Of a stretch of DNA of 64,000 nt, positions 46,265-57,380 are shown piece after piece. Each line of letters begins with the position of its first letter. Positions within the stretch are counted from its first letter, which is position 1. The stretch comes from Fasciola hepatica (taxonomy: Eukaryota; Platyhelminthes; Trematoda; Plagiorchiida; Fasciolidae): the NCBI GenBank assembly GCA_948099385.1, contig CANUEZ040000107.1, positions 5,208,001 to 5,272,000 of the forward strand, given 5' to 3'. A model generated the notes under the pieces. That model was not told where the DNA came from. It made no database searches and saw only the letters and a program-made list of their open reading frames with translations. A program made the position numbers and the translations under genes.

Positions 46265-48348
46265 CAGTTCAGTTCAGTTCGGTTCAGTCTGCACAGGACA
46301 GGTTATGGCCACGGCCAATCGAGTGTCCAGAATTCCTTCGATGGTATGCACACCAGTTATGCACCCACCACTGCCGAGTGTATTTGATCGAATCCTCACT
46401 AAAACTGAGAGGGAAACGGAAAACCTCATCGCACATCAACTGCGAGAGACATTATGCATCGTGAGCTTTCACTGAGACAGTATGCAATGAGGGAAAAAGT
46501 CCACTAAAACATACTCCAGAAGGACCACAGTGCTACCCGTCATCCATCTAGTTGATATACTCAAGGCTCACTACAAGGAAAGATCTTGTACCACTTGTGA
46601 TCTAGGGCACCTTTGAAGGATTGGACGGTCTGCAGATCTACCATTCCACCAGGCAGACCGTTCCAACTGTTCACAACCCTGTTGCTGAAGAAGTGCGATC
46701 TAGCCATCAAACTAGATCGGGCTTTTATCAACTTCTTTTCATGTCCCCCTGTTCTGGAGTCTACGGCCACTTGGAATAGACTATCTGGTCTAAGGCCAGA
46801 AAAGCCCTTCATTACCTTGACGTTTCTATGAGATCCCCTCGACGTCTCCTCCTTTCCAACGAGAAGAGATTCAGGTCACAGAGTCTCTACTCGTAAGTCT
46901 TACCCCTCTACCCTTCAACCATTCGCGTGGCGAGACGTTGGACTTTCTCGAGGCAGGCGGCGTCCTTTTTGTAGAAGGGTGACCAAGCCTGCACGCTACC
47001 TTCTAAGTGAGGTCGTACTATAGCCATGTAAATAGGTACGAATACCTCCGGCTTCCGGCAAGACAAAACTGATCGCAGTCTAAGGAGCTCCCCACGAGCC
47101 TTATGCGCGCAGCGTTGCACTGCTCCGACCATTTGAAGTCACTGTTCATGATGACCCCAAGGTCTTTAACCTTACTGACTGCCTCTACGGTGAACAGCCC
47201 TCGATCATGAGCGACAGTTAGGCTCTCTGTTGCCCTTGACAACAAGTGGCTTTTTTGAGCTCTCAGAGATAAGTCCCATTTGTATGCCCACATCAGGACG
47301 GTAACTATTTCCCTGCCCAAGTCCACCCTACCCTCAGATCCAACAATCTTCACATCATCCGCAAAAATAAAGCTGGGCGATTGAAGAGTGGATGCTAGTT
47401 CATTATTAAATAACAAGAATAGGACCGGGCCTAGGACGGATCCCTGAGGTACACCACTGGTGACGTTCACCAAACGGGAGCACCTGTCCCCCACTTTGAC
47501 GTAAAACATCCTGTTGGAGAGGAAGTCCTCCAGTCACCTATATACTGACCCACCTATACCGAAAGTCTCCATCTTGCGTAGCAAAAGACGATGAGTAACG
47601 GAGTCGAACTCCTTACTAAGGTCTAGGTACCATACCCTAACTTGCTTGCCTTCGCCCTGTCGTCGAGTTACTTCATCTAGGAAGCACAGGAGGTTGGTCA
47701 GACAATATCTATTTTTCAGAAAACCATGTTGGGTTGGACCGAGTATGGGGTGCTCCGGTAAGTGGTGGCAGATGTGGGCACGGATGATCTTCTCGAGGAC
47801 TTTACATAGGATGCTAGTTAGGCTTACCGGCCTGTAGTTCTGCACATCCGACTTAGGCCCACTCTTATGTATTGCCACGACTGCCGCGACTTTCCAGTCC
47901 TGAGGCAGCTTACCCTGGTCCAACGTGGATCTGTACAGCCCGCATACCGATGGAGCTATGATATCCACCAACGGCTTGATGATAGCTGGATGAATGCCAT
48001 ATGAGCCCGCTGACTTGTGTCGGGTTAATTCCTGTAGTTACTTGCGCACGCTTTACTCTGAGAGATTTAGCTCGTTTAACCGAGGTGAAGGATGCACAAG
48101 CGTCAGATCTACTGGGACCCCACTGTCCATTCTATGTACCCTGCCAAAGTATTCCCCCAGGGCGTCTGCTTTGTCTTTATCCACCGTGGTCCCTAGTGGA
48201 TAGCGGACCTACGGCATTCTTTGTCGAGCCTTTCGACTGCACATAGGTGTAAAACGTTTTCGGCTGATGTCCTCCGCACTGAGCCAATCTGGGCTCAAGT
48301 TCCCGCTTGGAGGTCCGCAGAAGGCTTAAAGTCTCGTTTCTAAGCTTT
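46265..48348 (-). mobile_element. CR1-type LINE K2b, 5'-truncated second copy of K2
   Basis: Begins with the same (CAGTT)n tail and matches K2 with a constant offset of 9,049 bases. Over 46,288-48,028 the match to 37,239-38,979 is almost perfect: I noted a single difference, T at 38,146 versus C at 47,195. The copies even share the TGA before LEDFL (47,534-47,536 and 38,485-38,487) and the RT frameshift. From 48,029 to 48,348 similarity to K2 drops to roughly 80 percent. Coding parts: RT end 47,018-47,509, RT 47,534-47,971, C-terminus 46,561-47,132, linker piece 48,177-48,346. Confidence 0.9.
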
Positions 48349-48496
48349 AGCAAATGCCCAAGGATCAGGCGTATCACGAGACAGGAAGCGCTGACATTCC
48401 TCAAGTGCGAGTGCACCATTACACACCAAGTATCTATCATTTGCGACCAACAAGGAAGTACTCTATTTTGGCGTGTACAGTGTCGCTTTTGGGCTC
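48349..48496 (-). repeat. 148-bp BEL gag patch, exact copy of 57,932-58,079
   Basis: Starts at AGCAAATGCCCAAGG and ends at CTTTTGGGCTC; base for base the same as 57,932-58,079 as far as I can compare. At 57.9 kb it is part of a minus-strand BEL gag frame. Here it abuts the truncated 5' end of K2b, in the same sense orientation. Confidence 0.9.
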
Positions 48497-48499
48497 ACT

Positions 48500-48615
48500 T
48501 GCTTACAATATTGACGTGTCTTTACGAACTGTTCGTTTTTATGGACCAATTGTTGTTTGTTCGCTCCCAGGGCGCTACTTTGTCACATCCTTGTTCCGGA
48601 CCTGCGTGACGCATG
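48500..48615. repeat. Dispersed repeat R, similar to 57,380-57,488
   Basis: About 110 bases with roughly 85 percent identity to 57,380-57,488, sharing blocks such as TGTCTTTACGAACTG, GGACCAATTGTTGTTTGTTCG and GACCTGCGTGACG. In both places it flanks minus-strand BEL sequence: on the 5' side here and on the 3' side at 57 kb. That would fit a long terminal repeat of that BEL family, but no full LTR or TG...CA ends could be confirmed. Confidence 0.6.
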
Positions 48616-48619
48616 TGCT

Positions 48620-51190
48620 CCTTGCTCGCACGCTGCAATTCGGCTTATAATAATGGTATATTTCTCGGCCATGGTCGAGACGCACGCGCTAGCGCATGAT
48701 CATGGTGTGACTTTTTACTCGATAAGGTGGAATATTCACAAATTCAAAGTATGAAAGTCGAGAGTATCAGCGATAGATAGACATAGCCAACAACAGTTTG
48801 AATGGATCATTTTATTAATGGTTTGCGCGGCAGTTTCAAACCGGTTTCGAATCCGGGCTGGGCGGTGGAGATATCGAAAAACCGTTAGCGCAGTGTCAAG
48901 GACGCATTATGAACGAGAATGATGCAAGCTGGGGAAACGGAGGCCTGCTGATGTTATACAGATAGAGTAAATTATGAACAAGAAGAAAAGGAAGAAAAGA
49001 AAACTTGTGAAGAAGTGTTCTCGGGAAAGTCGGTGCATGCGGAGAGGATAGCGATCCATGAAGACGATGCAGACCCTGAATGTCGGATTTGCCGGAGTTC
49101 AATAAATGGAATGAGTGTCGAAACGGTGCCGAAACCAATTTGGTGAAAGTGAACACTGGTGGATGTGGGAGAAACAGCAGTCCATAAAAAGGTGAGTTTA
49201 GATTCAGGATCAGTAACATGTACCATTCAGAAATGAGAAAGCTCAACTGGAAGGTCCTCGAGAAGTGGAGAGTCAATTTCCGACCGGCTGCGGTTCGGAG
49301 GAAAGGTGGACTGTGGTAACGGATAAAAAAGTGTGAAATCTCCGCATGGACTTGAGCGTTAATATGCTGTTTCACTGGCAAATATATATATATATATATC
49401 TATATGTATATATATATATATATGTTGACGCATTTGCCTTCAGTGATATTCAGCGTCGTTTCTGGTAATGTACGACATCATATGGGTGTGTTTCGTCTAG
49501 CAGGGCAAAGTATGTGTCGGTCAATCGACTGAGTGTGGTGGTATATTAGCCAGATGCGCATAAACTGGAAAATGTGTTGGTTGCTTTAGAAAAAGCTGAA
49601 TGATCTGATAAGCAATTGGGAGTATTTCCTGTCGGGTGGCTTGATTCCGGTCCCAGTTGCTATGGTAGGTTCTATTTGAGTCTCTGTCCGTACGAGTCAA
49701 AGTGGCATCCTTGGTTATCCGGTTTGGTGACTGCGATAGTGGGAGACAACAGACCTGAAATAAAGGGGGGTTGCAGTCTGGACGTCGTTCCAGCTGTGGG
49801 TTATGATGATATATGAAGACAATAGATAATGGACTGGTTAGGTCTGTGTGAGTGAAGCATGGATGAAGTTTCATTTGAGCAGTCAATGGCACCTACTCCA
49901 CATTCTAAGTAAAAATAGGCTCGCGGTAGATTTGTGCTATACTGCTGCAGGCTAACGGAGTTGCGTACACTAGTTTGGTAACGGTGCATGCATCTCAATG
50001 GACTTATGATTTTGCACGTTGGCACGACATCGCTCGGATACTGATGAAAGACCTAGGGTCTCACGGTTTAGAGCAGTTAGAAATGATAACCCCCAGTACC
50101 GTTTGCTTACGCAGACAGCAGTTTGGCAACGAGGCGATAAGATAGGTTTGAAATAACAGACTGTGAGCGAATGAGACTGGCACACTGTTAGCGTAGCCCT
50201 CTGCTGTTACTGTCTCTTCCAGCATAGTGGTTATTCTATACTGGGTAGTTTCTGAGGAGCCCTAAAGTAGGTGAAACTATTGGGGTGACAGAGGTGATAC
50301 ATTAGAAGCAATCGGTCACGTGCCTTGGAACGTTACCGTGAGTTCATCTATGCTCTTACCCGATGGTGCTATTGTACTGAGATTTGCTCGAGTATGATCA
50401 AGGAAATCGGATGTAGACATGATTGCATGGTTATCGCGGTGTCCTTTTCGTCGTTATCGCATTGCAAACCAGGAAAACACCCATGTGAGGACTGGTTTTG
50501 GCGAGCAGTGAGAAATGGGAATGAGATGGGTCCGAATTTTCGTCAGGGAAGCAAACTCTAACGACCTACATTCGGCGCTCATGGTAGGCGGCACAAGGGC
50601 CTGCTTCAGGTAGGGAGTTAGCACGATACACAACCACTGGCATCCAGCACGTGGCGCTCCAAGAATGATCCACACTTTTTTAGACGTTTTTATTTTATAT
50701 ACATATTTTTCAGTGGTTTTATCACAGTCAGGTATCTGGCTGTCATAGAAGGCGGAGCTGCTTTTGGTGGGCGACCACAGCTCCCACACCCCGGCCGAAA
50801 CATGGACCGCATGTAACAAGCCGCGTTGGGAATAGGTCAACCACACCAGTCGATCCGTAGCAACACTGCAACCCGGAGACATGAGTCACAAGTGACAAGG
50901 CTGGTGTGCTTGGAAGACAAAACAGTGGGGTATTTTTTCTCACTTTTTTATGCCAATCTCTACTTTTTGGTGGTCATGTCTAATTGGTGGTCAACTCTCG
51001 TTTGTTCAGTCCTTGTGATCTCATTATTGAGGTTTTTATCTTTTTGGTGTCATTGTTCATTCAGTAATCTAGTACTGTAGAATATCACGGATAATCGCCT
51101 TTTGATTTTGGGATCCGTTGCGAATTTGGCTACGCATTGCTCAAATGTGCGTTACAATACTCAATTGATCAACTTGGAACGAGAAAACAC
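48620..51190. other. Mostly unrecognised; possible tRNA-like remnant near 48,840-48,900
   Basis: No transposon or exon motif that I can support, apart from a TA-rich microsatellite. A B-box-like GGTTTCGAATCC occurs at about 48,852 and a loose A-box lies nearby on the other strand; too weak to call a SINE. A minus-strand frame at 50,454-50,882 (142 codons) shows no family resemblance. Confidence 0.4.
49382..49423. repeat. Interrupted (TA)n microsatellite
   Basis: TA repeats interrupted by single C and G bases. Confidence 0.95.
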
Positions 51191-51195
51191 GCAAA

Positions 51196-53255
51196 ATGCC
51201 AAGAAAAGGATCGAAGACATTGGAATCTGGATAGGAATTAATACGGCAAATCCTTGGGCAGGTTTCGAGTACTTCCGATTCTTTAGTTATTGTTAGATCG
51301 CCTAGTCCTGTCGGTGCTAGTTCATGTGTTACTGAGAGCAATATTGATCAGGATGTTCATCTATATAGGCTGAGAATATTAGACCTAGAACAGCAGCTGT
51401 TATCGGCTAGACAACAGGCCCAGTAAGCAGAACAAAAGTGTATACAGAGAGAGCGTGAGCACGAGACCAGCGACTACGACACTTCCGATAGATAAGGGTG
51501 CAATAAGATAGGAAACTTCACGCCGGTCGCGGACTATAAAACACCATCGATCGATTTGTCAAGAGTGGAACTAACGGTTTTCGACGGGCGAGCTGAGCAA
51601 TACTGCAAGTTCTTCAAGCAATTCGAGAAGTTCGTCGAAAACAAGACACCCTACTTCGGGCAAAGGCTCCTCTATCTGACTCACTACTGCCGAGGCCGAT
51701 CAAGAGAAGCTGTCGACTGGTGCACCATGCTCGACCCGGAACAAGGCTACACAAGAGCAAGGAAGATCTTAAGGGACTTGTTTGGCCAACCGTTCAAAGT
51801 AGCCAGTAACCTAATAGAGAGCGTGATGGTAGAGGCAAAGAGAACCAAGGGCGACGTCTACACAATGGTCGACCTGGTGGTCAAGATGCAGAACTGCTCA
51901 ATGCCCCCACCATTTAGGTTACAGGGCTGACCTAGATGCAATGCACACTTTGGAAAACATAGTTCGTCACCTCCCTCCCGAACTGCAGGGTCGGTGGGCG
52001 GAAGAAGCAGAACGGATAAGCCGAAGTGACAGAGAAGCCAACTTCGAAGACCTGACCGAATACTTAGACAGGCAAACAAAGATAGCCGACAGCAGGTTCG
52101 GCCGACTTATTCGGGACAGAAACCGAGCAAACGAGCCCAGTACTAGCCAGGCTCAAACCCCTGCACGGGAACAGCCGAAATATCACTCTTGGACCAATGC
52201 ACACGCCATTTCACGCGATGCCATGGCGCACCCACGTTGCAGATCCTGTGATGCTAGCCATGGACTACCAGAATGTCCCAAGTTCGGCAACGCCACAATA
52301 GACGAACGGTGGGGAATGGCGAAGATGGCAGTAGCGTGTTTTATTTGTCTCAACACCACGCACCGGGCAGCACCTTGTAGGACAATTAACAGATGTGGTT
52401 ACGAGGGCTGCACGGGCAGACACCATCGATTGCTGCACCAGGCGAGAGTACCCATATCCGAGGCGAGTACCAAACCCGGCGTTATTTGTTCGATGTCGCG
52501 GTCTGCCAGTAAACCGGTACTTTTATGCGTAGTTGCCGTGGGAGTAGTGACCCCAACTGGGGTGGTCAAAGCGTTGGCTTTCGTCGATAGTGGATCTGAC
52601 ACTACCTTAGTAAAAGGGCCGTTAGCCGACAAACACCGGCTCGCTAAATGTGCGACATCGTTAGCAGTGAGTACGAGGGGTGGAACCCAACTAATTGCTG
52701 CCGGTAGGTTGGGGTTGCAGCTCATCTCTAAGCACTAACGAGCAAATTGAACCAAGGAAGGCATTCACGTTAGCTGATCTCCCCGTGCGAGCACCAAGGC
52801 CGGCCAAAGCAATCTTGACTAGGTGTACCCACCTGCAGGATGTAAACGTTGTAGACTGGGAAGATGATGAAGTGGATCTTCTCATCGGCTGCGACGTGCC
52901 AGAGGCGCATTGGGTGCTTGACCAGACAGTGGGCGACCGCCAGGCATCTTATGCCGTACGCACGGCTCTGGGATGGATGTTATACGGTCCAGTAGGGGTA
53001 CCTGGTACCGTGAATTATTTATCAACCGAAACGGACCGCGTGGAGTACCACCCGCAGCGGCTGTATGAAAAGGAGTTTCATGACATTGGAGACGAAAGAC
53101 CATCGTTGTCTCAAGAGGATCATTTCGCTTTACAAACGGTGCGGCGAGGCACCAGCGGCCTTAAAAACAGTTCGAGGTCCCCCTCCCATGGCGCACATCG
53201 GTCGACCTTTGGATTGACAGCAGAAATCAGGTTCTCCAACGATTACTACGACTAA
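51196..53255 (+). pseudogene. BEL/Pao gag and aspartic protease
   Basis: From ATG at 51,196 one frame runs through TAG 51,232, TAA 51,424 and TAA 51,493 and includes a short coiled coil (LRILDLEQQLLSARQQ) and the gag core (AEQYCKFFKQFEKFVE). A single-base shift in the run of five C at 51,904-51,908 moves it to a second frame (YRADLDAMHTLENIVRHLPP onwards). That frame has three zinc knuckles of BEL type (CRSCDASHGLPEC; CFICLNTTHRAAPC; CGYEGCTGRHHRLLH) and the protease active site FVDSGSDTTLV near 52,580. Another shift at about 52,700-52,735 leads to the downstream segment (LLIGCDVPEAHWVLD, ALGWMLYGPVG). gag packages RNA; the protease would cut the polyprotein. Confidence 0.85.
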
Positions 53256-55255
53256 AAGAACGCTTCATTTGAGACCAGAATCTGTGGGAACGATACGAGG
53301 ATTTGATGAAGCGAAACGAGGCCCTCGGTTACGTTGAAAAGGTGTCTGCCACCACCGACAGCAAAAGGGGTATCTGGTATCTACCTCACCGCCCGATCAC
53401 CAACCACAAGAAACCCAAAATACTGCGGGTGGTTTTCGACTGTGCGGCCAAGTTCCAGAGCAAATCGTTAAACGATCGCCTGCTACAAGGACCTGACTGG
53501 ACCACACCACTGATTGACGTTTTGTTCCGTTTCAGAGTGGGTAGAGTGGCCTTGTTCGCCGACATTAGGGAAATGCTTCGTCGGGTGAAAATACCGGTAG
53601 GAAAACGAGAGGTATTGCTTTTCCTGTGGTGGGAAGGGAGCGACCGGGACAACGCAGTGGTGAACTGCAGGATGACCGTCCACCCCTTCGGAGCCACATC
53701 ATCACCGTTCTGTGCGAACTACGCCCTTCGGGAAGCTGTGAACAAACATGCAGCTCTAGTTCATCGGACGGTGGTAGATAGCGTCAGCAGGAACTTCTAC
53801 GTCGACGACTATCTTGTGTCATTCGATGATGTGGAGTCAGCTCTAGCGCAGTTCAGGGGTCTGACAAGTTTACTGGAATAGGGCGGCTTCCATCTAACAA
53901 AATGGATGTCGGACGCTTCGGAAGTGCTCAAGGTCATTCCGTACCACGAGAAGACCGAAGCTGTTAGAGGTTTGGACGGCTCTCCAATTCCTATCGAAAG
54001 CATTTTAGGAATACAATGGGACGCGGAAACGGACGACTTTGTTTTCGAGCTAAACGTTCCCGAGCTTCTAATAACCCGTCGTGGCATACTATCCGCGGTC
54101 TCTAGTTTGTTCGACCCGCTCGATTTCATTCCTCTCTGGCTGCTACCCGGAAAGATCTTGCTGCAGCTACTGTGCCGTAAGAAAGTTGATTGGGACCAGT
54201 CACTGGACCGAGAGGACCGGTTGGACTGGGAGGAATTTTTGAACACCTTGAAGGAATTAGGGGACATAAGGATCCTACGATGTTTGACTCCTGGCCATAC
54301 GACACGGACTGGAGAACTACATGCCTTTTCCGGTGCATCCGAAGTCGGTTATGGATTTGTAGTGTACGGACGATGGTGCACAGGAGATGGACAGTATACT
54401 GCGAGGATCCTGTTCGCCAAAGCCCGCGTTGCTCCACTGAAGTCGGTCTCAATTCCACGCCCTGAACTGAGCGCAGCCGTGTTAGCAGTCAGGATGGTGC
54501 AAGCTGTGAAGGGATGTTTTGACCTCTACATTTGGTCGGCTAGCTTTTGGGCGGACTCAACGATAGTACTTTACTACGTTAACAACGTTTGGATCCGGTT
54601 TAGTACCATCGTTGCTAACCGGCTCACGATTATCCACGATGAGTCAGCCACGAACCAGTGGAAGCATGCCAGGTCTGGCGATAATCCGGTCGATCTGTAC
54701 CCCCGATGTGCGAACAACTTCAGGCAACTAGACACGTGGACGAGAGGGCCACACTCTCTGCAAGTGCACAAACAGGGCTGGCCCGTGTTCGAATTAAAAC
54801 CCCCTACGGAAGTAGAACTGGAAATCAAAGGCGTAGTGATAGCGGCCAACGTCGTCGAAGCGACATCCATTCTAACGCGACTGGTCAGGTTTTCTTCCTG
54901 GGTGAAGACACTTCGTTCGATAGTTTGGTTAACCAGGGTCAAGAGAAATTTACTAGTCATGAAAGGACTACGCCCCTCAGGCCGGATACGGGTCGGCCCG
55001 ATAAGTCCCGATGAGCTACAAGCGGCAGAGTACGATATTTTCAGAATGATACAACGAGAGGCTTTCGCCCGAGAACTCAAGAGGGCGGACGAAGCGGGAC
55101 CGACCAATAGAGACATACCATCTACAAGAGGCGAGCTAAAGCGTTTAGACCCCAAACTCATCGACGGAATGCTGCGGGTGGATGGTAGGTTGACCAACGC
55201 CCTCCTGAACTTCGACACAAAGTATCCTATACTGCTGCCGCGAGGCAACCTGTAG
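53195..55255 (+). pseudogene. BEL/Pao reverse transcriptase and RNase H
   Basis: One frame with two stops: TGA 53,270-53,272 and TAG 53,879-53,881. The RT runs from ERYEDLMKRNEALGYVEKV through RVVFDCAAKF, ALFADIREMLRRVKIP (first Asp kept), the HPFGATSSPFCANYAL block and NFYVDDYLVSFDD (YVDD active site kept). After the second stop come the RT connection (ESILGIQWD, SLFDPLDF) and RNase H (TGELHAFSGASEVGYGFVVY, IPRPELSAAVLAV, SFWADSTIVLYYV). In this family the first RNase H box is normally F-x-D-A-S; here it is FSGAS, so a catalytic Asp has been lost. The region ends at a frameshift near 55,250. Confidence 0.85.
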
Positions 55256-56388
55256 TAGAGCTAATGATCCAACACGTCCACGCCGTGGAGGAACATGCCG
55301 GGGAAAGTCACGTGACGGGCGTCATCCGAAATCGCCTTTGGTTGTTGAGAGGACGAGAGACCGTAAATCGCGTAATCCGAGGTTGTGTGCAATGCAGGAG
55401 ATGCAATACCGCGGCATGCAAACAACTCTTGGCCCCGCTACCAGAAAGCAGGGTGACTGCTGGCTGGTGGTCGTTCAGAGACACCGGGTCAGATTGTTTC
55501 GGGCCCTTGTGTACCAAGTGCGGGGTGAGATTGGAAAAACGATATGGGTGTATCATGGCGTGCATGAAGTCACGCGCGGTACACCTAGAAGTCGCACATT
55601 CGATGGCGACCGATTCGTTTCTACTGGCCTTGCAAAGATTTATCAACCGAAGAGGCGTACCGGCCGATATATACTCAGATAATGGGTCGAACTTTGTGGG
55701 CGCTCACCGGGAATTGCAGCGTTGGCACAAGAACATAAACAGGGACGAACTGCAGGATCGAACCGTGGCCTGCGGCATATGATGGCATTTCAACCCCCCA
55801 CAGGCCAGCCACCGAGGCGGCGTATGGGAACGCATGATCCGGTCCGCCAGACGGATATTGCTGTCAATCATGGAGCAACAGCCACCCGACCACGAGACGC
55901 TGAACGCCGTCATGACTGAGGTGGAGAGAATCCTGAACAATCGCCCCCTGGTTCCAGTAATGAACGGCGACCCCACCCACCTGGCGCTCACCCCGAACGA
56001 CTTATTGACTTTAAGGTCGAACGAGGGATTTCAAGGGCCGGCAAACCTTCGTGGGAGCTACCCTCACGGATGGAAGCAAGCGAACTATCTGGCCAAGGTC
56101 TTCTGGAGGCGATGGCTGTGGGAGTACCTACCGGCTTTGCAGACTCGACAGAAGTGGCTGGCCAAAACAAGACCATTCAAGGTTGGGGTTGTGGCTGTGA
56201 TCTCAGACGAACGCGCACATTCCAGCACCTGATCCCTGTGAGTAGTTACGGAAACCATTGAAAGCACTGGCGGAATGATAAGAACGGTGAGGGTGAAGAC
56301 AGCTAACGGAGTGCTCATTTGTGACATACGCAGTATTAACCTACTCGAGAGCGAAGACGGAGGAGCTGATAACGTTGAGGCCCAGTAG
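55250..56388 (+). pseudogene. BEL/Pao integrase and pol C-terminus
   Basis: A one-base loss at about 55,250 shifts from the RNase H frame into this one. It has the HHCC zinc region (HVHAVEEHAGESHVTG, CVQCRRCN), then the integrase core: TGSDCFGPL (first Asp), IYSDNGSNFVGAHREL (second Asp) and GGVWERMIRSARR (Glu), so the DDE triad is intact. In-frame stops are TGA 55,780-55,782, 56,230-56,232 and 56,239-56,241. The pol C-terminal block follows (GGMIRTVRVKTANGVLICDI), ending at TAG 56,386-56,388. The last two TGA codons lie in the segment where related proteins have Trp. Confidence 0.85.
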
Positions 56389-56439
56389 ACCCTTTTTCAC
56401 ACTAGTCATCGAGGTGGGTAAAGAAACCCCATATATGGA

Positions 56440-57050
56440 AGCAATCACGACACACTGACGTATCGAACCATCATACACCCCGACGCACACTCACCTACAA
56501 AGTGCTCGTTATACCACATGGTTTCCGTCATACACGTTACAGTGCTTACAGTCTTTCCTCGACGTTATAGAAGGTTTTTTCCGATATGTGGTTATAAATG
56601 CGATTCCATTATGCATCCAGACACATACACGCATATCCGACGCACACAATACCCTGTAATCCCCATCAAACATGTGAGAGTGTTCGTCTTTTATTTTTTG
56701 TTGACGTTACCGAATGCCTTTTGCATATGTAGAAGTAGCGGAGCTTAGGTCACGCACACGTGCCGAAATTTTGCTCGTTTATGCCAAACAGTCCCCTTCA
56801 AACACGTTAGAGTGCTCACAGTCTTTCGTTGACGTTGCAGAAAGCCCTCTTTTGCTGTGTGGTGATACTTGTGATGCCATCATACATCCAGACACGTTCG
56901 CACATACCCGATGCACATTATGTCAAGCAACCCCTATCAAACACGTGACGGTGTTCGCAATCTGCTTTTGTTGACGTTATTGAAATGTCTTTTGCATATG
57001 TGGAGGTAGCGGCAATTACATCATACACACACACTCACGCAATCACATAC
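56440..57050. repeat. Diverged tandem array, about 270-bp period made of two ~135-bp half units
   Basis: Landmark blocks CACGTTACAGTGCT (56,533), CATGTGAGAGTGTT (56,671), CACGTTAGAGTGCT (56,803) and CACGTGACGGTGTT (56,942) are spaced 138, 132 and 139 bases. Alternate units are more alike: 56,533 with 56,803, and 56,671 with 56,942, the latter pair sharing TTGTTGACGTTA, TTTTGCATATGT and the GTAGCGG block. Each unit also shares a CATC-AGACAC(A/G)T-CGCA(C/T)A region. This is the pattern of a higher-order satellite. Confidence 0.85.
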
Positions 57051-57059
57051 AGCCAGGAC

Positions 57060-57380
57060 AGGACGGCCCTTCCAAGGACAGCATCTATGTTTCCCCTTCG
57101 TGCCCGCCATCGGTCAGCTGTTCTCGTGGAAGATGTAGAATAGCCTCAAGTCCATGTGGCCAATGGGTTAGGTGCGACCAGTAGTAGAACGTTGACGACG
57201 AGCATTAGACGCACGCACTGACAGCAGGGCCTAGGCAGGTAGGAAGAATCAGTACCTTTATACCGAACCTTTGACTCTGCTAAGGATCCAGGAGGATTTT
57301 GGTGGGCGCTGTAACGAACGGTCGTGGAAAATCCCCCTTTTCCCTCGCGATTCAGCGATTTTCCCAACATCACTCATTTG
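57060..57380. other. Unrecognised sequence
   Basis: Lies between the tandem array and repeat R. No motif seen. Confidence 0.4.

Larger units (their letters stand above)
51196..56388 (+). mobile_element. BEL/Pao-type LTR retrotransposon, internal region
   Basis: Plus strand. gag-protease (51,196-53,255) and RT-RNase H-integrase (about 53,195-56,388) occur in the BEL/Pao order, with RNase H before integrase. I could not find matching LTRs: sequence before 51,196 and after 56,388 shows no direct repeat by eye, so either the LTRs have decayed, lie further out, or the copy is truncated. A purine-rich stretch just after pol (GAGGTGGGTAAAGAAA, about 56,408-56,423) could be the polypurine tract. Confidence 0.85.

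Noticed and set aside
50454..50882. 142-codon minus-strand frame
   Set aside because: No recognisable motif, no splice context and no repeat elsewhere in the window; length alone is not enough.
24795..56241. UGA recoded as tryptophan
   Set aside because: Several UGA codons fall at Trp positions, but UAG and UAA also break these frames, TGG is used for Trp elsewhere in the same ORFs, and frameshifts coexist; ordinary decay explains it.
51196..56388. An infectious endogenous retrovirus
   Set aside because: Gene order and motifs are BEL/Pao, no envelope-like frame is visible after pol, and many stops and frameshifts are present.
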